A DNA stretch of 64,000 nt from NCBI GenBank assembly GCA_030762935.1, contig CM060896.1, positions 9,887,501-9,951,500 of the forward strand, written 5' to 3'. This document shows, one piece after another, positions 9,846 to 19,888 of this stretch; positions within the stretch are counted from its first letter, which is position 1; each line of letters starts with the position of its first letter. The position numbers and the translations under genes are program-made. Source of the DNA: Hymenopus coronatus (lineage: Eukaryota; Arthropoda; Insecta; Mantodea; Hymenopodidae). Under the pieces are notes generated by a model, which was not told the origin of the DNA, ran no database searches, and was given only the letters and a program-made list of their open reading frames with translations.

Positions 9846-10996
9846 ATTTATTACAGATATGAACCCGCGATGTTTTTCGAAACGGAATAAAGCCGTTGGT
9901 CCCGTGTAAATGTGCATACCTTGCAAGAAAAGGTCCTTTGGCGAAACTTGCCATCTTCCGTCCGTCCGAGATCTGGTAGACTCGTGGTGAGTCTAGGTAT
10001 GGTTTCTGTGTACCTACAGGAATGAGGAGGATGTTTGAGGTTTGATGATGTTAAGGTGGTAGCGCTGGATAGGCTCCTCGAACAGTTGCAGGAGCAGCTT
10101 CCTGTTCCTCTGCTCCGCTGGTCTTTGATTTGATTAAATTGTTTTTGTTGGAGAATTTTGATTGACCACTCCCAAGGTTGCGAGGGGGCAGAACTTAGTT
10201 CAGCTATTTTGCTGTTGGCTGGTTTGAAGCCGTTGTTACCGGGGGTGCCCGCAAGCCATGCGGGGAACCCGATACCTTCTGTATTTATGTTCAGTGGGTA
10301 AGTACTCCCCCAGCGTTCAGACAAGTGTGTTCTCATGTTCGCCCAATCTGGCGTAGAATTTCTGAGCCCGGCGCCTAATGACATGTTCCACATATGGGAG
10401 GGCCGAAGCTTCATGAAGTAGCCTCAAAGGGAAACGTCGACATACAGAATATATGGACCGGAGTCCTCTATTCTGTACCCGCTGTAACCAGAGAAGCCAG
10501 GAGTCTGCTGCCATGCCCCACACTTCGCAGGCGTAGAGCATCAGGGGACTACGAGCGCCTTGAAAAGATGTAACTTTAAGTGAACCGGCATTTGAGAGGC
10601 CAGTACAGGGTAAAGGGAGGCTACCGCTCTGTCCGACGTTCCCCGCACGTGTTCACGAAAAGTTAAGCCTTTATCAAGAGTGACGCCCAGGTATTTGATG
10701 GAATTTCCCCACTCTATCCTCTGGCCCTGATAGCAAAAGTTGGATATCTGGTTTATTGCGGGGCGTTTTCTGGAGAACAGAACAGCATGACTTTTGCCCG
10801 GGTTAACGGACATTCGCCACTGTCTGCACCAGTCCTGGACGAGACGGAGGTGTCTCTGTATGTGGTTGAAGGCTCTGCGTATGTTCCTGTCAGTGCGGTA
10901 GAGCAGGACGTCGTCAGCAAACTGGGCCATGTTGACGCGCTGCACTGTAGGGAAGTCTGCCATGAAGAGGCTAAACAAGCTGGGGGATAAGACAAG
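9846..10996 (-). mobile_element. 5'-truncated non-LTR retrotransposon (LINE), jockey/CR1-like
   Basis: About 1.15 kb of a LINE lies between two HLR sequences. The 5' side is cut inside the reverse transcriptase domain at about 10996. The 3' part (9846-10316) shows no conserved domain and probably represents the 3' UTR, with TAATAAA-like sequence at its end. The short length and 5' truncation are typical of LINE insertions. A right-hand target-site duplication could not be identified. Confidence 0.75.
10317..10996 (-). pseudogene. Reverse transcriptase fragment, frameshifted
   Basis: The first frame (about 10996 to 10541) shows LSPSLFSLFMADFP, the active-site motif FADDVLLY, SVNPGKSHAVLFSRKR and IKYLGVTLDKGLTFREHV. 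These are the palm and thumb blocks of a non-LTR reverse transcriptase. A frameshift near 10541 moves the rest (LYACEVWG, LQRVQNRGLRSIY, then ALPYVEHVIRRRAQKF) into another frame, ending at 10317. The finger domain and the endonuclease are missing. The enzyme would copy LINE RNA at a nicked target; this copy cannot. Roughly the first 15 residues of the longest frame come from the flanking HLR and are not part of the protein. Confidence 0.85.
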
Positions 10997-11242
10997 TCTG
11001 AAATCAATAACAAGGAATATCTCAAAAACGATCAACTCCACGAAAAAAAAATGTATATAACATAAATTGTGTGTTTTAACGTGCTCTACATTTTTTGTGT
11101 GGTAAGGTTTTGTCCATCTCTTACGGCTTAGCAGTTATGCAAAATTCCGTAAAATTCATCCAAAATAGTGTTCAGAGGCTATTCCCAGAAAATTCAAGAT
11201 ATGCATTCTATACTCTATGTGCATAGTACGTGTATAGAAAGT
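10996..11242 (-). mobile_element. HLR copy, internally deleted fragment
   Basis: Reverse HLR from CTGAAATCAATAACAAGG to GAAAATTCAAGATATGCATT, then directly the terminal palindrome and ATAGAAAGT. The intervening central 400 bp or so is absent, and the hairpin end is missing at the LINE junction. Confidence 0.65.
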
Positions 11243-11345
11243 AAAAACTATAACCATCCGCCAGGTTTGAACCCATAACCTTGGAATGGTAACCACTACG
11301 CCACAGAGGTGGACTGTTTCTTGCATCTATAATGAAATGTATAAA
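11243..11345 (-). mobile_element. tRNA-like SINE head
   Basis: The minus strand reads CTCTGTGGCGTAGTGGTTAC, an A-box-like sequence, then about 20 bp later GGGTTCAAACC, a B-box. This is the split RNA polymerase III promoter of a tRNA. The acceptor arms do not pair well, so a tRNA-derived SINE or tRNA pseudogene is more likely than a working tRNA gene. The downstream body and tail were not delimited. Confidence 0.55.
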
Positions 11346-11586
11346 TATTTAATAAACCTTTTAGCTCGACTATGACAGAAGTTGTATATGAGAGCGGTTA
11401 GAGAAAATGGTGTGAGTGAGGTAAGTGAAGAAGCTGGCTAATTGGCTGGTTGTTGCACAACTAGTTTACGGCGCGTGTGCGTAATCCCGCAGTAGCATTG
11501 CCATGTTTGGTAGTTGAAGACGTTTCCTCGACTCAATTACTAGCGACTACTGCCACGAGCCTCGCCACAAAATGGGCGTGCTTCTA
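11346..11586. other. Unassigned stretch
   Basis: About 240 bp without a recognised gene or repeat. It may include the body of an HLR fragment (GGTTAGAGAAAATGGTGTGAG at 11397 resembles a decayed hairpin end). Confidence 0.35.
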
Positions 11587-12341
11587 ATGTGATGCGTTCA
11601 CAAGCTTATGCTTCTGTTTACTTCACGCTAATCCAGAAAAATAACAGAAATAGTCTTATTACTTGCTTCCTTGTAAGTAGAAGCGAAATAAGGGAGTACC
11701 ATAGGTTAAAGTGATAGTCAAAAGCTCGTTGCTATGTGACTGAAGTTCCTTTGTTTGCATAGACAGCAGTTGACAAATCCCTGAATGAGAAAAGTACAAG
11801 TAAATCAAAAACAAGGAATAACTAAAAGCTGATCAATTCCATGAAAAAAATGTATATAACTTAAATTGTGTGTCTTAACGTGCTCTACATTTTTTGTGTG
11901 GTAAGTTTTCATCCATCTCTTACGGTTTAGCAGTTATGCAAAATTACATAAAATTCATCCAGAATAAAGTACTCTTCAGAGGCTATTCCCAGAAAATTCA
12001 AGATATACATTTTATTTTTCAGGTAAATGTCTTTATAAAATCAAAATTTTCGAAAATTTTTCCATGTAAAGGTTAGCTGGGGGTGGGTGGATTTTCTTGG
12101 ATATCTTCGTGTCACATCCTTGGAAGATAGTCAAATTAAATACCAAGTTTGGTGTTTAACAACTTTTCGTTTTTGAGTTATGCTACCCACAGACACACAC
12201 ACACTCGAGCACACACGGACGTTTTTCTGGAAATGCTTTTTTTGGATTCAGGGGGTCCTAAAACATATCTCGCTATCGAAATTTTGGGTGCAATACAATA
12301 CCTCCTCTATACACTATGTACATAGTACGTATAGAGAAAGT
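11587..12341 (-). mobile_element. HLR copy, subfamily A, internal deletion
   Basis: Reverse HLR from a degraded hairpin end (AATGTGATGCGTTCACAAGC) to the palindrome and ATAGAGAAAGT. It lacks about 50 bp between GGTAAATGTCTTTA and AAATCAAAATTTTCG. The rest follows the consensus order. Confidence 0.75.
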
Positions 12342-12350
12342 AAAAAAAAA

Positions 12351-12590
12351 ATTCTTAAATGTTCCATTCACATGTTTTTTCTAGATATCTGTAACAAATT
12401 TATGTTTAAAAACCTATTCTTCTATCTACTTCATGCTAATCGAGATAATTATTAGCAGAAAAGGTTTTATTACTTGTTTTCTTGTAAATAGAAGGGAACA
12501 CACTAGCCTAAAACGATACCTAATTAAAGTAAGCTGGTTGCTATGGAATTGAAATTCGTTTGTTTGTATGGTCAGGAATTAACAAATATA
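12351..12590 (-). mobile_element. HLR fragment, hairpin end only
   Basis: AATGTTCCATTCACATG with TTTTCTAGATATCTGTAAC, then the GCTAATCGAGATAATTATTAG and GGTTGCTATGGAATTG landmarks, ending near AATTAACAAATATAAGG. The remaining two thirds of the element are absent. Confidence 0.65.
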
Positions 12591-12640
12591 AGGAAGCTAT
12601 GTAGTTGTTTATTAAATGGGACCATAATTACAGCATTTTT

Positions 12641-13436
12641 AATTTCTCTAGCCCTGTATGTACAGAGAGCATAGGGATAGAGAAGTATTGTATTCCACTC
12701 AAAAATTCCATGTCGAGATTTCAGGGGAAATATATGCTTTGGAGCCCCCTCAGTCTGCAAAAACAGTAGAAAAAGGTCCGTGTGTGTATCTGTGTGTATG
12801 TGTGTGCATGTGTATGGACAGCATAGCTTAAAAAAGACCTATAAATAGCAGATTTGGTATTTAGGTTTGGTAGCCTCCAAGGATGCAACAGGAAGATTAA
12901 AAAAGAAGAAAAAAAATTCCCCACCACAAACTACCGTTTGCATGGAAAAAGTTTCGAAATTTTGATTTTCTAAAAAAAAATGTCTCTAATTTTCATAAAA
13001 ATCTCGTATAATTAAGATATTTACATCACAAATGAAACGCATATTATGAATTTTCTGGGAACAGCCTCTCAAGCCCTCTTTATTCTGGGTGAATTTTGCC
13101 GAATTTAGCTTAACTGCTGAACCGTAAGAAATAGACAAAAGCGTGCTGCACAACGAAATGTAGATCTCGTTAAAAGACGCAATTTATGTCATTTTTTTTT
13201 TTTCTCGTGGAATTGGCCATTTTAGAGATATTGGTTGTTATTTGTTTCAGATTTAAAACACTTTTCTGTCACGGGAACTTGTCAACTCCTGGCCACGCAA
13301 AGAAACGGATTTCAATCCCATAGCAACCACACTTTAAAACATTAGACTGTCGGTTTATCCTAGTGTATTCGTCCATTTTCCTTCTATTTAAAAAGAACTA
13401 AGTAATAAGACCGTTTCTGAATTAGCATGACGTAGT
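12641..13436 (+). mobile_element. HLR copy, subfamily B, hairpin end missing
   Basis: Starts AATTTCTCTAGCCCTGTATG and runs through the usual landmarks to ATAAGACCGTTTCTGAATTAGCATGACG. It lacks the final 90 bp or so, including the GAGAAAGT and hairpin. The adjacent sequence is unrelated. Confidence 0.72.
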
Positions 13437-13685
13437 GGCTGCAGCAGGCCGTGTCCTGGTCCTGTTGCAGCGCTCAAGAAGGTGTGAAACAAGTTGCCAA
13501 ATAAGTATTGAGCTGCTGACCGTCGAGTTCCTGGAACGGGGCTCCACGTGATGAAGATAACATCAGCTGTATTGTGATTCAAGCTGTAGAGGACATTACA
13601 CTGGTGCTTACACATTCTCTCGTCGAATATAAACACGGTCTGTCCTTTTCCACTGCCGACATTTTCTGTCTCTCTACTCAAACGT
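13437..13685. other. Unassigned stretch before a mariner
   Basis: About 250 bp of comparatively G+C-rich sequence. A minus-strand frame running through it is an extension of the mariner frame past its stop context. No domain is recognised. Confidence 0.4.
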
Positions 13686-13689
13686 GGTC

Positions 13690-15153
13690 GGCTGATAAAC
13701 CTCTCAATCAAAACGCAATTTAAACATTTTTGCTCAACATAATCTCCAGAAAGGCTAATACATTTGTCATATCGGTGTTCTAATTTAATTAAACCATCTC
13801 TGTAGTGCGATTTATCAAGATCCTCAAAATAGCTGTTTACCGCATCAATGCTGTGAAATGTTCGTCCACCAAGAAATATGAGGTTTGGGAACAGGTGGTA
13901 ATCCCTGAATGCTAGATCTGGCCAATAGGGTGGATATTTAGAGGTTTGGGAACGGGTGGTAATCACTGAATGCTAGATCTGGCCAATAGGGTGGATATTT
14001 AGAGGTTTGGGAACGGGTGGTAATCACTGAATGCTAGATCTGGCCAATAGGGTGGATATTTAGAGGTTTGGGAACGGGTGGTAATCACTGAATGCTAGAT
14101 CTGGCCAATAGGGTGGATATTTAGAGGTTTGGGAACGGGTGGTAATCACTGAATGCTAGATCTGGCCAATAGGGTGGATATTTAGAGGTTTGGGAACGGG
14201 TGGTAATCACTGAATGCTAGATCTGGCCAATAGGGTGGATATTTAGAGGTTTGGGAACAGGTGGTAATCACTGAATGCTAGATCTGGCCTATAGGGTGGA
14301 TATTTAGAGGTTTGGGAACGGGTGGTAATCACTGAATGCTAGATCTGGCCAATAGGGTGGATATTCAAGCAATTCCAACTTTAATTCGCACATTTTTCTC
14401 ATTGCAATGACTGGACGATGGGCCGGAAGATTGCTGTGATGAAACAAGATTTTTCTTCTCAGTTCATCGCTCAAACGTTGCAGTAAGCCTGCGCAAAGGT
14501 CACCAGTGATACTTTTGCCCTTTTCCAAGTAATCAATAAAAATAATTCCCTGTGCATCCCACAAAACACTCGCCATTACCTTCTTGCCTGACAAAATTGA
14601 CTTTGCCTTTTTTGGAGTTGGCTCACCTGGCGCAATGCACTGTTTTGACTGTGATTTACTTTCTGGAGTGTAATGATGTATCCAGGTTTTATCCATGGTA
14701 ATAAGTCATCTCAAAAATTCGCTATAGAATTCCACATTCTTAACACAAACAGTTTTTCTTTGCAACTTTTGATCAGGTGTCAACAAACACGGCACCCATC
14801 TTGCACAGACCTTGTGAAAGCCCAAAACATTACTTAAAATATTACCTGCACGTTCTTTTGATATGTTTACAGCCTCTGCTATCTCAAACAACTTTAATCT
14901 GCGGTCTTCCAGTGCTAAACGATGAATTTTTTCAATGATCTCTGGAGTTGTCACTTCTACAGGGCGTCCAGAGCGTGGCTCATCACTAGTGCTCGTACGT
15001 CCCATTTTAAACTGTGCAGCCCACCTTTTAATCATTGAATATGAAGGGGCAGAGTCTTTCAATGTACTGTCCATTTCCCCCTTGATTTCTTTAGGCGTTA
15101 AGCCTTTCAAATGGAAGTATTTAATCAGTGCTCGCTTTTTCCAAATGCTCCAT
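13690..15153 (-). pseudogene. Mariner transposase pseudogene
   Basis: The original start is probably the ATG at 15153 (MEHLEKAS), followed by a frameshift before LIKYFHLKGLTPKEIKGEM. The N-terminal half holds the paired helix-turn-helix DNA-binding region with GRTSTSDEPRSGRPVEV between the helices, then VCARWVPCLLTPDQK. Around 14700 the reading is broken. It resumes MDKTWIHHYTPES (first catalytic Asp), PGEPTPKKAK and IIFIDYLEKGK. The second catalytic motif, normally HQDN, is HHSN here: the Asp codon at 14433-14435 is now Ser. The third motif (YPPYWPDLAFSDYH) is caught up in a 61-bp tandem expansion that breaks the frame. The C-terminus (LIKLEHRYDKCISLSGDYVE) is intact. Such a protein would be catalytically dead. 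Confidence 0.85.
13881..14368. repeat. 61-bp minisatellite inside the mariner transposase ORF
   Basis: Eight nearly identical units of GAATGCTAGATCTGGCC, AATAGGGTGGATATTTAG, AGGTTTGGGAACGGGTGGTA, ATCACT occur at a strict 61-bp spacing. The unit is the antisense of the codons for the third catalytic region (YPPYWPDLAFSDYH.FPNL). As 61 is not a multiple of three, each copy shifts the frame. The very low divergence indicates recent amplification. Confidence 0.93.
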
Positions 15154-15271
15154 TTTCGTGAAAACTCTAAAGTTGTCTTGTTTAAAATGCTGTCATTGAA
15201 AAACTAAACAATCTATTGACCTGTAACTATGGATACAAGCTAGTCTAGAGTTAAACTACTGTCTAACTGGC

Positions 15272-16262
15272 CTAGTGGCACCATATCTGTATGAGGCCCG
15301 GGACTTATCAGCCGACCCTAGTGGCGCCATATCTATGTAAGGCCCGGTACTTATCAGCCGACACTAATTGCACCATATATGCGTGGGGCCGGGACTTATC
15401 AGCCGACCCTAGTGGCGCCATTTCTGTGTGAGGCCCGGGACTTATCAGCCGACACTAGTGGCACCATATCTGTGTCAGGCTCGGGACTTATCAGCCGACC
15501 CTAGTGGCGCCATATCTATGTAAGGCCCGGTACTTATCAACCGACACTAATTGCACCATATATGCGTGGGGCCGGGACTTATCAGCCGACCCTAGTGGCG
15601 CCATTTCTGTGTGAGGCCCGGGACTTATCAGCAGACCCTAGTGGCGCCATTTCTGTGTGAGGCCCGGGACTTATCAGCCGACCCTAGTGGCGCCATATCT
15701 ATGTGAGGCCCGGGAGTTATCAGCAGAGCCTAGTGGCGCCATATCTGTGTTAGGCCCGGGAGTTATCAGCAGACTCTAGTGGCGCAATTTCTGTGTGAGG
15801 CCCGGGACTTATCAGCCGACCCTAGTGGCGCTTTATCTGTCAGGCCCGGAACTTATCAGCCGACCCTAGTGGCGCTATATCTGTGTGAGGCCCGGGACTT
15901 ATCAGCAGAGCCTAGTGGCGCCATATCTGTGTGAGGCCCGGGACCTATCAGCAGAGCCTAGTGGCGCCATATCTGTGTGAGGCCCGGGACCTATCAGCAG
16001 AGCCTAGTGGCGCCATATCTGTGTGAGGCCCGGGACTTATCAGCAGACCCTAGTGGCGCCATATCTGTGTGAGGCCCGGGACTTTTCAGCCGACCTTAGT
16101 GGCGCCATATCTGTGTGAGGCCCGGGACTTATCAGCAGACCCTAGTGGCGCCATATCTGTGTGAGGCCCGGGACTTTTCAGCCGACCCTAGTGGCGCCAT
16201 ATCTGTGTGGGGCCCGGGACTTATCAGCAGAGCCTAGTGGCGCCATATCTGTGTGGGGCCCG
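15272..16262. repeat. 46-bp minisatellite built from the mariner terminal region
   Basis: About 21 units of CTAGTGGCGCCATATCTGTG, TGAGGCCCGGGACTTATCAG, CMGACC lie head-to-tail. The first unit is the mariner's own subterminal region plus its terminal inverted repeat (ACTTATCAGCCGACC), and further units extend outward. Variants (CAGCCGACC, CAGCAGACC, CAGCAGAGCC, CACCATATATGCG) are locally grouped. A block of several units near 15.29-15.43 kb recurs at about 15.49-15.64 kb, which indicates multi-unit duplication. Confidence 0.92.
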
Positions 16263-17352
16263 ACCCTCTATTGTCATAAATAAAACAAGGAAAGTTCCAG
16301 AAACGTTATAGTCTGAGTTGTATTCAATAAGACTATTTCGTGAATAAAATAAGAATATTAGCCGGACACGAAGAATATTATTCCTAAAATCCTATTTGTC
16401 TTGACGTATATTAGCATCGATATCACTGCAACTGGTCCATGTCATGGCCTCAGAATTTGCTGAACTGCTTCCACACACTCTCTCTGTGGTTTTTAGTATT
16501 CTGCGGCGTTGATTTCATAGACAACTTCCGCCATTATGTACGGGAATTTCACTGCACACTGATAATGTTATTATGGGACGAAAAAATTGCATGTGGGTTT
16601 GATAAAAACAGCTTAAAATGCAAAGATAATGAGTTCCAATTGGTTGGAATTTTACACGCCAATGTACTGGATTGGCTACTTCCTACGATGAAATATCCTC
16701 AACGAAATGGTCATAGTATTAGCTCGAGTGTCGCCATCTTGTCGATAATTGACGACCGGAGCGAAGCGATGTGTTGCTAAGGTAAATAGACCATTAATAA
16801 TATATAGGAAGGACGATTTTATCATTGTAATAGTTACATTAGTTCCCAAAGGAGACCATCTTTATTTACAGATTGCTTTTGTTTTCTTTGTTCACTGCCT
16901 CCTGAATTATGACGTGGCCGACCGTGTCTATTGATAGCTGTAGTGATCTCCAATCAGTCATATTGATTGCCCAATCTTGTAATACGGTATTTATTTGTTC
17001 CGTTGGAGTGTTACATAAAATCTTGTGGCGTCTTTCTAAGCAAAATGGCTTGGACTGTTTCCATATTTTAGCGCAGTTTTAACGGCTAATGATGTATTTC
17101 ATTTGTTGTGCGATCGCCTGACCAACCTTTCCTCCATCACACAAGGTCACGGTTGGGTGTCACCCTGTTACCAATAACCAAGACAGGAGATTAAACAAAC
17201 GAACGACAAGATTTCAAAGAAATGAACATCAGCTGCGATAAGATGTTTGGACAATATTGCTCCAGTCAGGTGACCGCGATTGGTTCAAATTGCCTAGTCT
17301 CGGCCACTCCACTGGTGCTTTAATTCTTGAGTTAATTACACATTAAACTGTT
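16263..17352. other. Unassigned 1.1-kb region
   Basis: Mostly single-copy within the window. The longest frame (16439-16780, + strand, 113 codons) has no motif I recognise and no supporting codon pattern. The stretch 16803-16860 resembles 7078-7135. No RNA gene or regulatory site is supported. Confidence 0.45.
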
Positions 17353-17790
17353 ACTTTCTCTAGCCCCGTATGTAGAATATACATAGTGATTTTTTTTAAG
17401 TTTTATTGTTGGCAGATCGGCATTTATGCTATACAGGCCATAGATAACAAAAAGAGTGTATACATGTGCCGGGAGGCCGTCGGAAGGGTGCTTCTACAAC
17501 GGCATCTACCCTCAAACGGCGGAACCAGGAGCAAGCGAGTCTGCAAACCTCGAGCCACACCTGCCGCCGATCTGAAAGATGAACACGGGAAAGTATTCAC
17601 CTAAGCGGCCACAGGTAAAAACCGGTCGACGGGGAGCGAACCCGAACCATCTGGCTCTGCTTAGCCTAGTACATTCCCTTCTTCCTTTACAATAAAGCTA
17701 TTTATGCAACACTTTATCGTGAAGTAGACAGAAGCATTGTATGTTGCAGAATAGTCAGAGAAATTCTTGTGAGTGTAGCAAATTTGTAAT
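17353..17790 (+). mobile_element. Subfamily B HLR remnant with its centre replaced
   Basis: Starts with a clean ACTTTCTCTAGCCCCGTATG and half of the palindrome (to about 17388). From about 17665 it resembles the last third of an HLR (TTAGCCTAGTACATTCCCTT, GTGAAGTAGACAGAAGC, CAGAGAAATTCTTGTGAGTG). The 275 bp between are foreign. Confidence 0.6.
17389..17664 (-). mobile_element. Possible SINE-like insertion
   Basis: A G+C-rich insertion begins after a T-run. On the minus strand, GGCTAAGCAGAG and GGGTTCGCTCCCC near the right edge loosely resemble A and B boxes, but they are closer together than in a tRNA. A plus-strand frame of 72 codons shows no known domain. The identity is unresolved. Confidence 0.35.
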
Positions 17791-17939
17791 TTTGCTGATT
17801 CGTTCAGAGATCCTCTATACATCTATTTCTGCTTAAATCTCGATAAACTTTACGTGGTAGAGAAAGTATCAGTAATAATAGTAGGGTTGGTACACTTAAC
17901 TCCCGATAATTCCAATGTCGATCACTCAAAGAGCTTTTC

Positions 17940-18764
17940 ACTTTCTCTACACGTAGTGTATAGAGAAGGTATTGTACTCTACCAAACAATTCGATACCGA
18001 AATTTCACCGGAAATATAACCTTTGGGTTCCCCTGAATCCAAAAAAAGCATTTCTGGAAAAAGGTTCGTGTGTGTGAGTGTGTCTGTGGACAGCATAGCT
18101 CAAAAACGAAAAGATCCTTAAATACCAAACTTGATATTTAAATTTGGTATCTTACAAGGATGCGACACGAAGATTTTGAAGAAAATCCCCCCACCCCCTG
18201 CTAGCCTTTACATGAAACTTTTTCGAAATTGTTGATTTTCTCAAAAATGGCTCTAACGATTTTGATTAAAATATGTGTATTAAACAAATTTATCGGACAA
18301 ATAAAATGTATATCTTGAATTTTCTGGGAATAGCCTCTGAAGACTACTTTATTCTGGATGAATTTTACGCAAATTTGCATAACTGCTAAACCGTAAGAGA
18401 TGGACAAAAACTTACAACACAATAAACGTAGAGCATATTAAAACACAATATTTATGTTATATGCATTTTTTTCGTAGAGTTAATAGTTTTGAGATATTCC
18501 TAGTTATTGGTTTCAGCTTCAAAAACTTACTTTTCTCATACAGGAATTTGTCAACTGCTGTCCATACAAACAAAGGAACTTCAGTCACATAACAACCAGC
18601 TTTTTACTGTCACTTTAACGTATGGTACTCCCTTATTTCTCTCCTACTTTCAAGAAAGCAAGTAATAAAACTATTTCTGCTAATGTTTAACTCGATTATC
18701 ATGAAGTAGATAGAACAATAAACTTACTAACAATAATTTGTTACAGAGATATAGACACATCAGA
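17940..18764 (+). mobile_element. HLR copy, subfamily A
   Basis: Starts ACTTTCTCTACACGTAGTGT with a shortened palindrome and follows the standard order. It finishes GAGATATAGACACATCAGA, having lost the AAAGT and hairpin loop between GATATAGA and CACATCAGA. Confidence 0.78.
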
Positions 18765-18928
18765 CTTTTTTGTTTTTGTTTCATTTGTATAGCCCCTTTA
18801 ACTTGTATGGTTATAGCGGGGGCTTTGACTTGTAAAACAACTCCTATTGCTGTAAGTTTATGGAATCGAACCCGGGACTTCCGGATGAGAAGTCAGCTCG
18901 CAGATCACTCGACCATGGAGGCAGTCAT
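18765..18928 (-). mobile_element. tRNA-derived SINE
   Basis: On the minus strand, starting near 18928, CTCCATGGTCGAGTGATCTG (A-box region) is followed by CCCGGGTTCGATTCC (canonical B-box). A body then follows: AACTTACAGCAATAGGAG, TTGTTTTACAAGTCAAAGCC, CCCGCTATAACC, ATACAAGTTAAAGGGG. It ends in an A/C-rich tail (AAACAAAAACAAAAAAG). The body recurs at 21852-21926, so it is a repeat family. It sits between two HLR ends. Confidence 0.72.
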
Positions 18929-18984
18929 TTAAGAACAAGTTGTCACAGAGATGTAGAGAAAGTCATGTGAATGGAACACATCAG
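18929..18984 (+). mobile_element. HLR hairpin-end fragment
   Basis: CACAGAGATGTAGAGAAAGT followed by CATGTGAATGGAACACATCAGA-type sequence. It is a clean subfamily A 3' end separated from its body by the SINE. Confidence 0.7.
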
Positions 18985-18990
18985 ATTTTT

Positions 18991-19850
18991 ACTTTCTCTA
19001 GCCCCATATGTACAATGTACATTGGGATAGAGAAGTATTGTATTCCACCCACACATTTGATATTGATATTATACCGGAAATGTATGTTTTGGGACCTCCA
19101 GAGTCCGAAAAATGCATTTTTAGAAAAAGGTCCGTGTGTGTCTTTGGACAGCATAGCTCAAACACGAAAAGACCGTTAAATACCAAACTTGGTATTTAAG
19201 TTTAGTATCTTCCAAGGATGCGACACGAAGATTTAAAAAAAAAAAAAACACCGAACTTCAAACTACCCTTCACATGCACAAATTTTTGAAAATTTTGTTT
19301 TTCTTAAAAATGACTTTTACGATTTTGATTAAAATGACACATATTAAAGCCATTTGCATCACAAATACAACGTATATCTTGACTTTTCTGGGAATAGCCT
19401 CTGAAAACCTGTTTATTTTGGATGAATTTTGCTAAATTTATCATGACTAGTAAACCGTAAGAGATACACAAAAACTTACTGCACATAAAAAAAATATATA
19501 TATATATTCGTGGAGTTTGCCGTTTCCGAGATATTCCTTGTTATTGCTTTGACTTTTAAAGTACTTATATTTTTGTCAGACAGGAAGTGTCCATTTTTCT
19601 TTTGTTCTACTCCTGCCAAGCAAAGAAGCAATTTGCATTGAAATCGCATAACAACAGCTTTTAAAACATTTGACTATCAGTTTAGCATAGCACATTCCTT
19701 TAGTTCCCTTCTACTTATAAGGAACTAAGTAATAAGAACATTCTGCTAATGTTTATCTCGATTAGCATTGTGTAGAAAGAAGAATAATCTTTTGTAGGAA
19801 GTTTGTTTGTAGAACAGCTAGAAAAAGGCATGTGAGTGTAAAATATCAGA
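18991..19850 (+). mobile_element. HLR copy, subfamily B, full length
   Basis: 860 bp from ACTTTCTCTAGCCCCATATG to GCTAGAAAAAGGCATGTGAGTG, AAATATCAGA. The palindrome arms are CCCCATATGTACA and TGTACATTGGG. It abuts the preceding HLR end with only TTTTT between, consistent with insertion into a T-tract. Confidence 0.8.
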
Positions 19851-19888
19851 TTATTTTTATTTTCTTGTCGTTAAACTTTACTGCTTTT

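Larger units (their letters stand above)
13686..15316 (-). mobile_element. Irritans-type mariner element with an internal tandem expansion
   Basis: The left end GGTCGGCTGATAAACC (from 13686) matches, inverted, the right end ACTTATCAGCCGACCC (to 15316). This gives terminal inverted repeats of the GGTCGGCTGATAA type. The transposase reads on the minus strand between them. Total length is about 1.63 kb; without the seven extra 61-bp units it would be about 1.2 kb, normal for mariner. Frameshifts and a lost catalytic residue make it non-autonomous. Confidence 0.82.

Noticed and set aside
11263..11334. Functional tRNA gene on the minus strand
   Set aside because: A- and B-box-like words are present, but the acceptor and T stems do not pair well and the copy lies among repeats. 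A SINE head or pseudogene is more likely.
16439..16780. 113-codon plus-strand frame as a host gene
   Set aside because: No motif, no splice or promoter support, and its length is unremarkable for A+T-moderate sequence.
18940..19179. HLR repeats as LTR retrotransposon ends
   Set aside because: There is no TG...CA ends, no primer-binding site or polypurine tract, no gag-pol, and copies are single units in both orientations.
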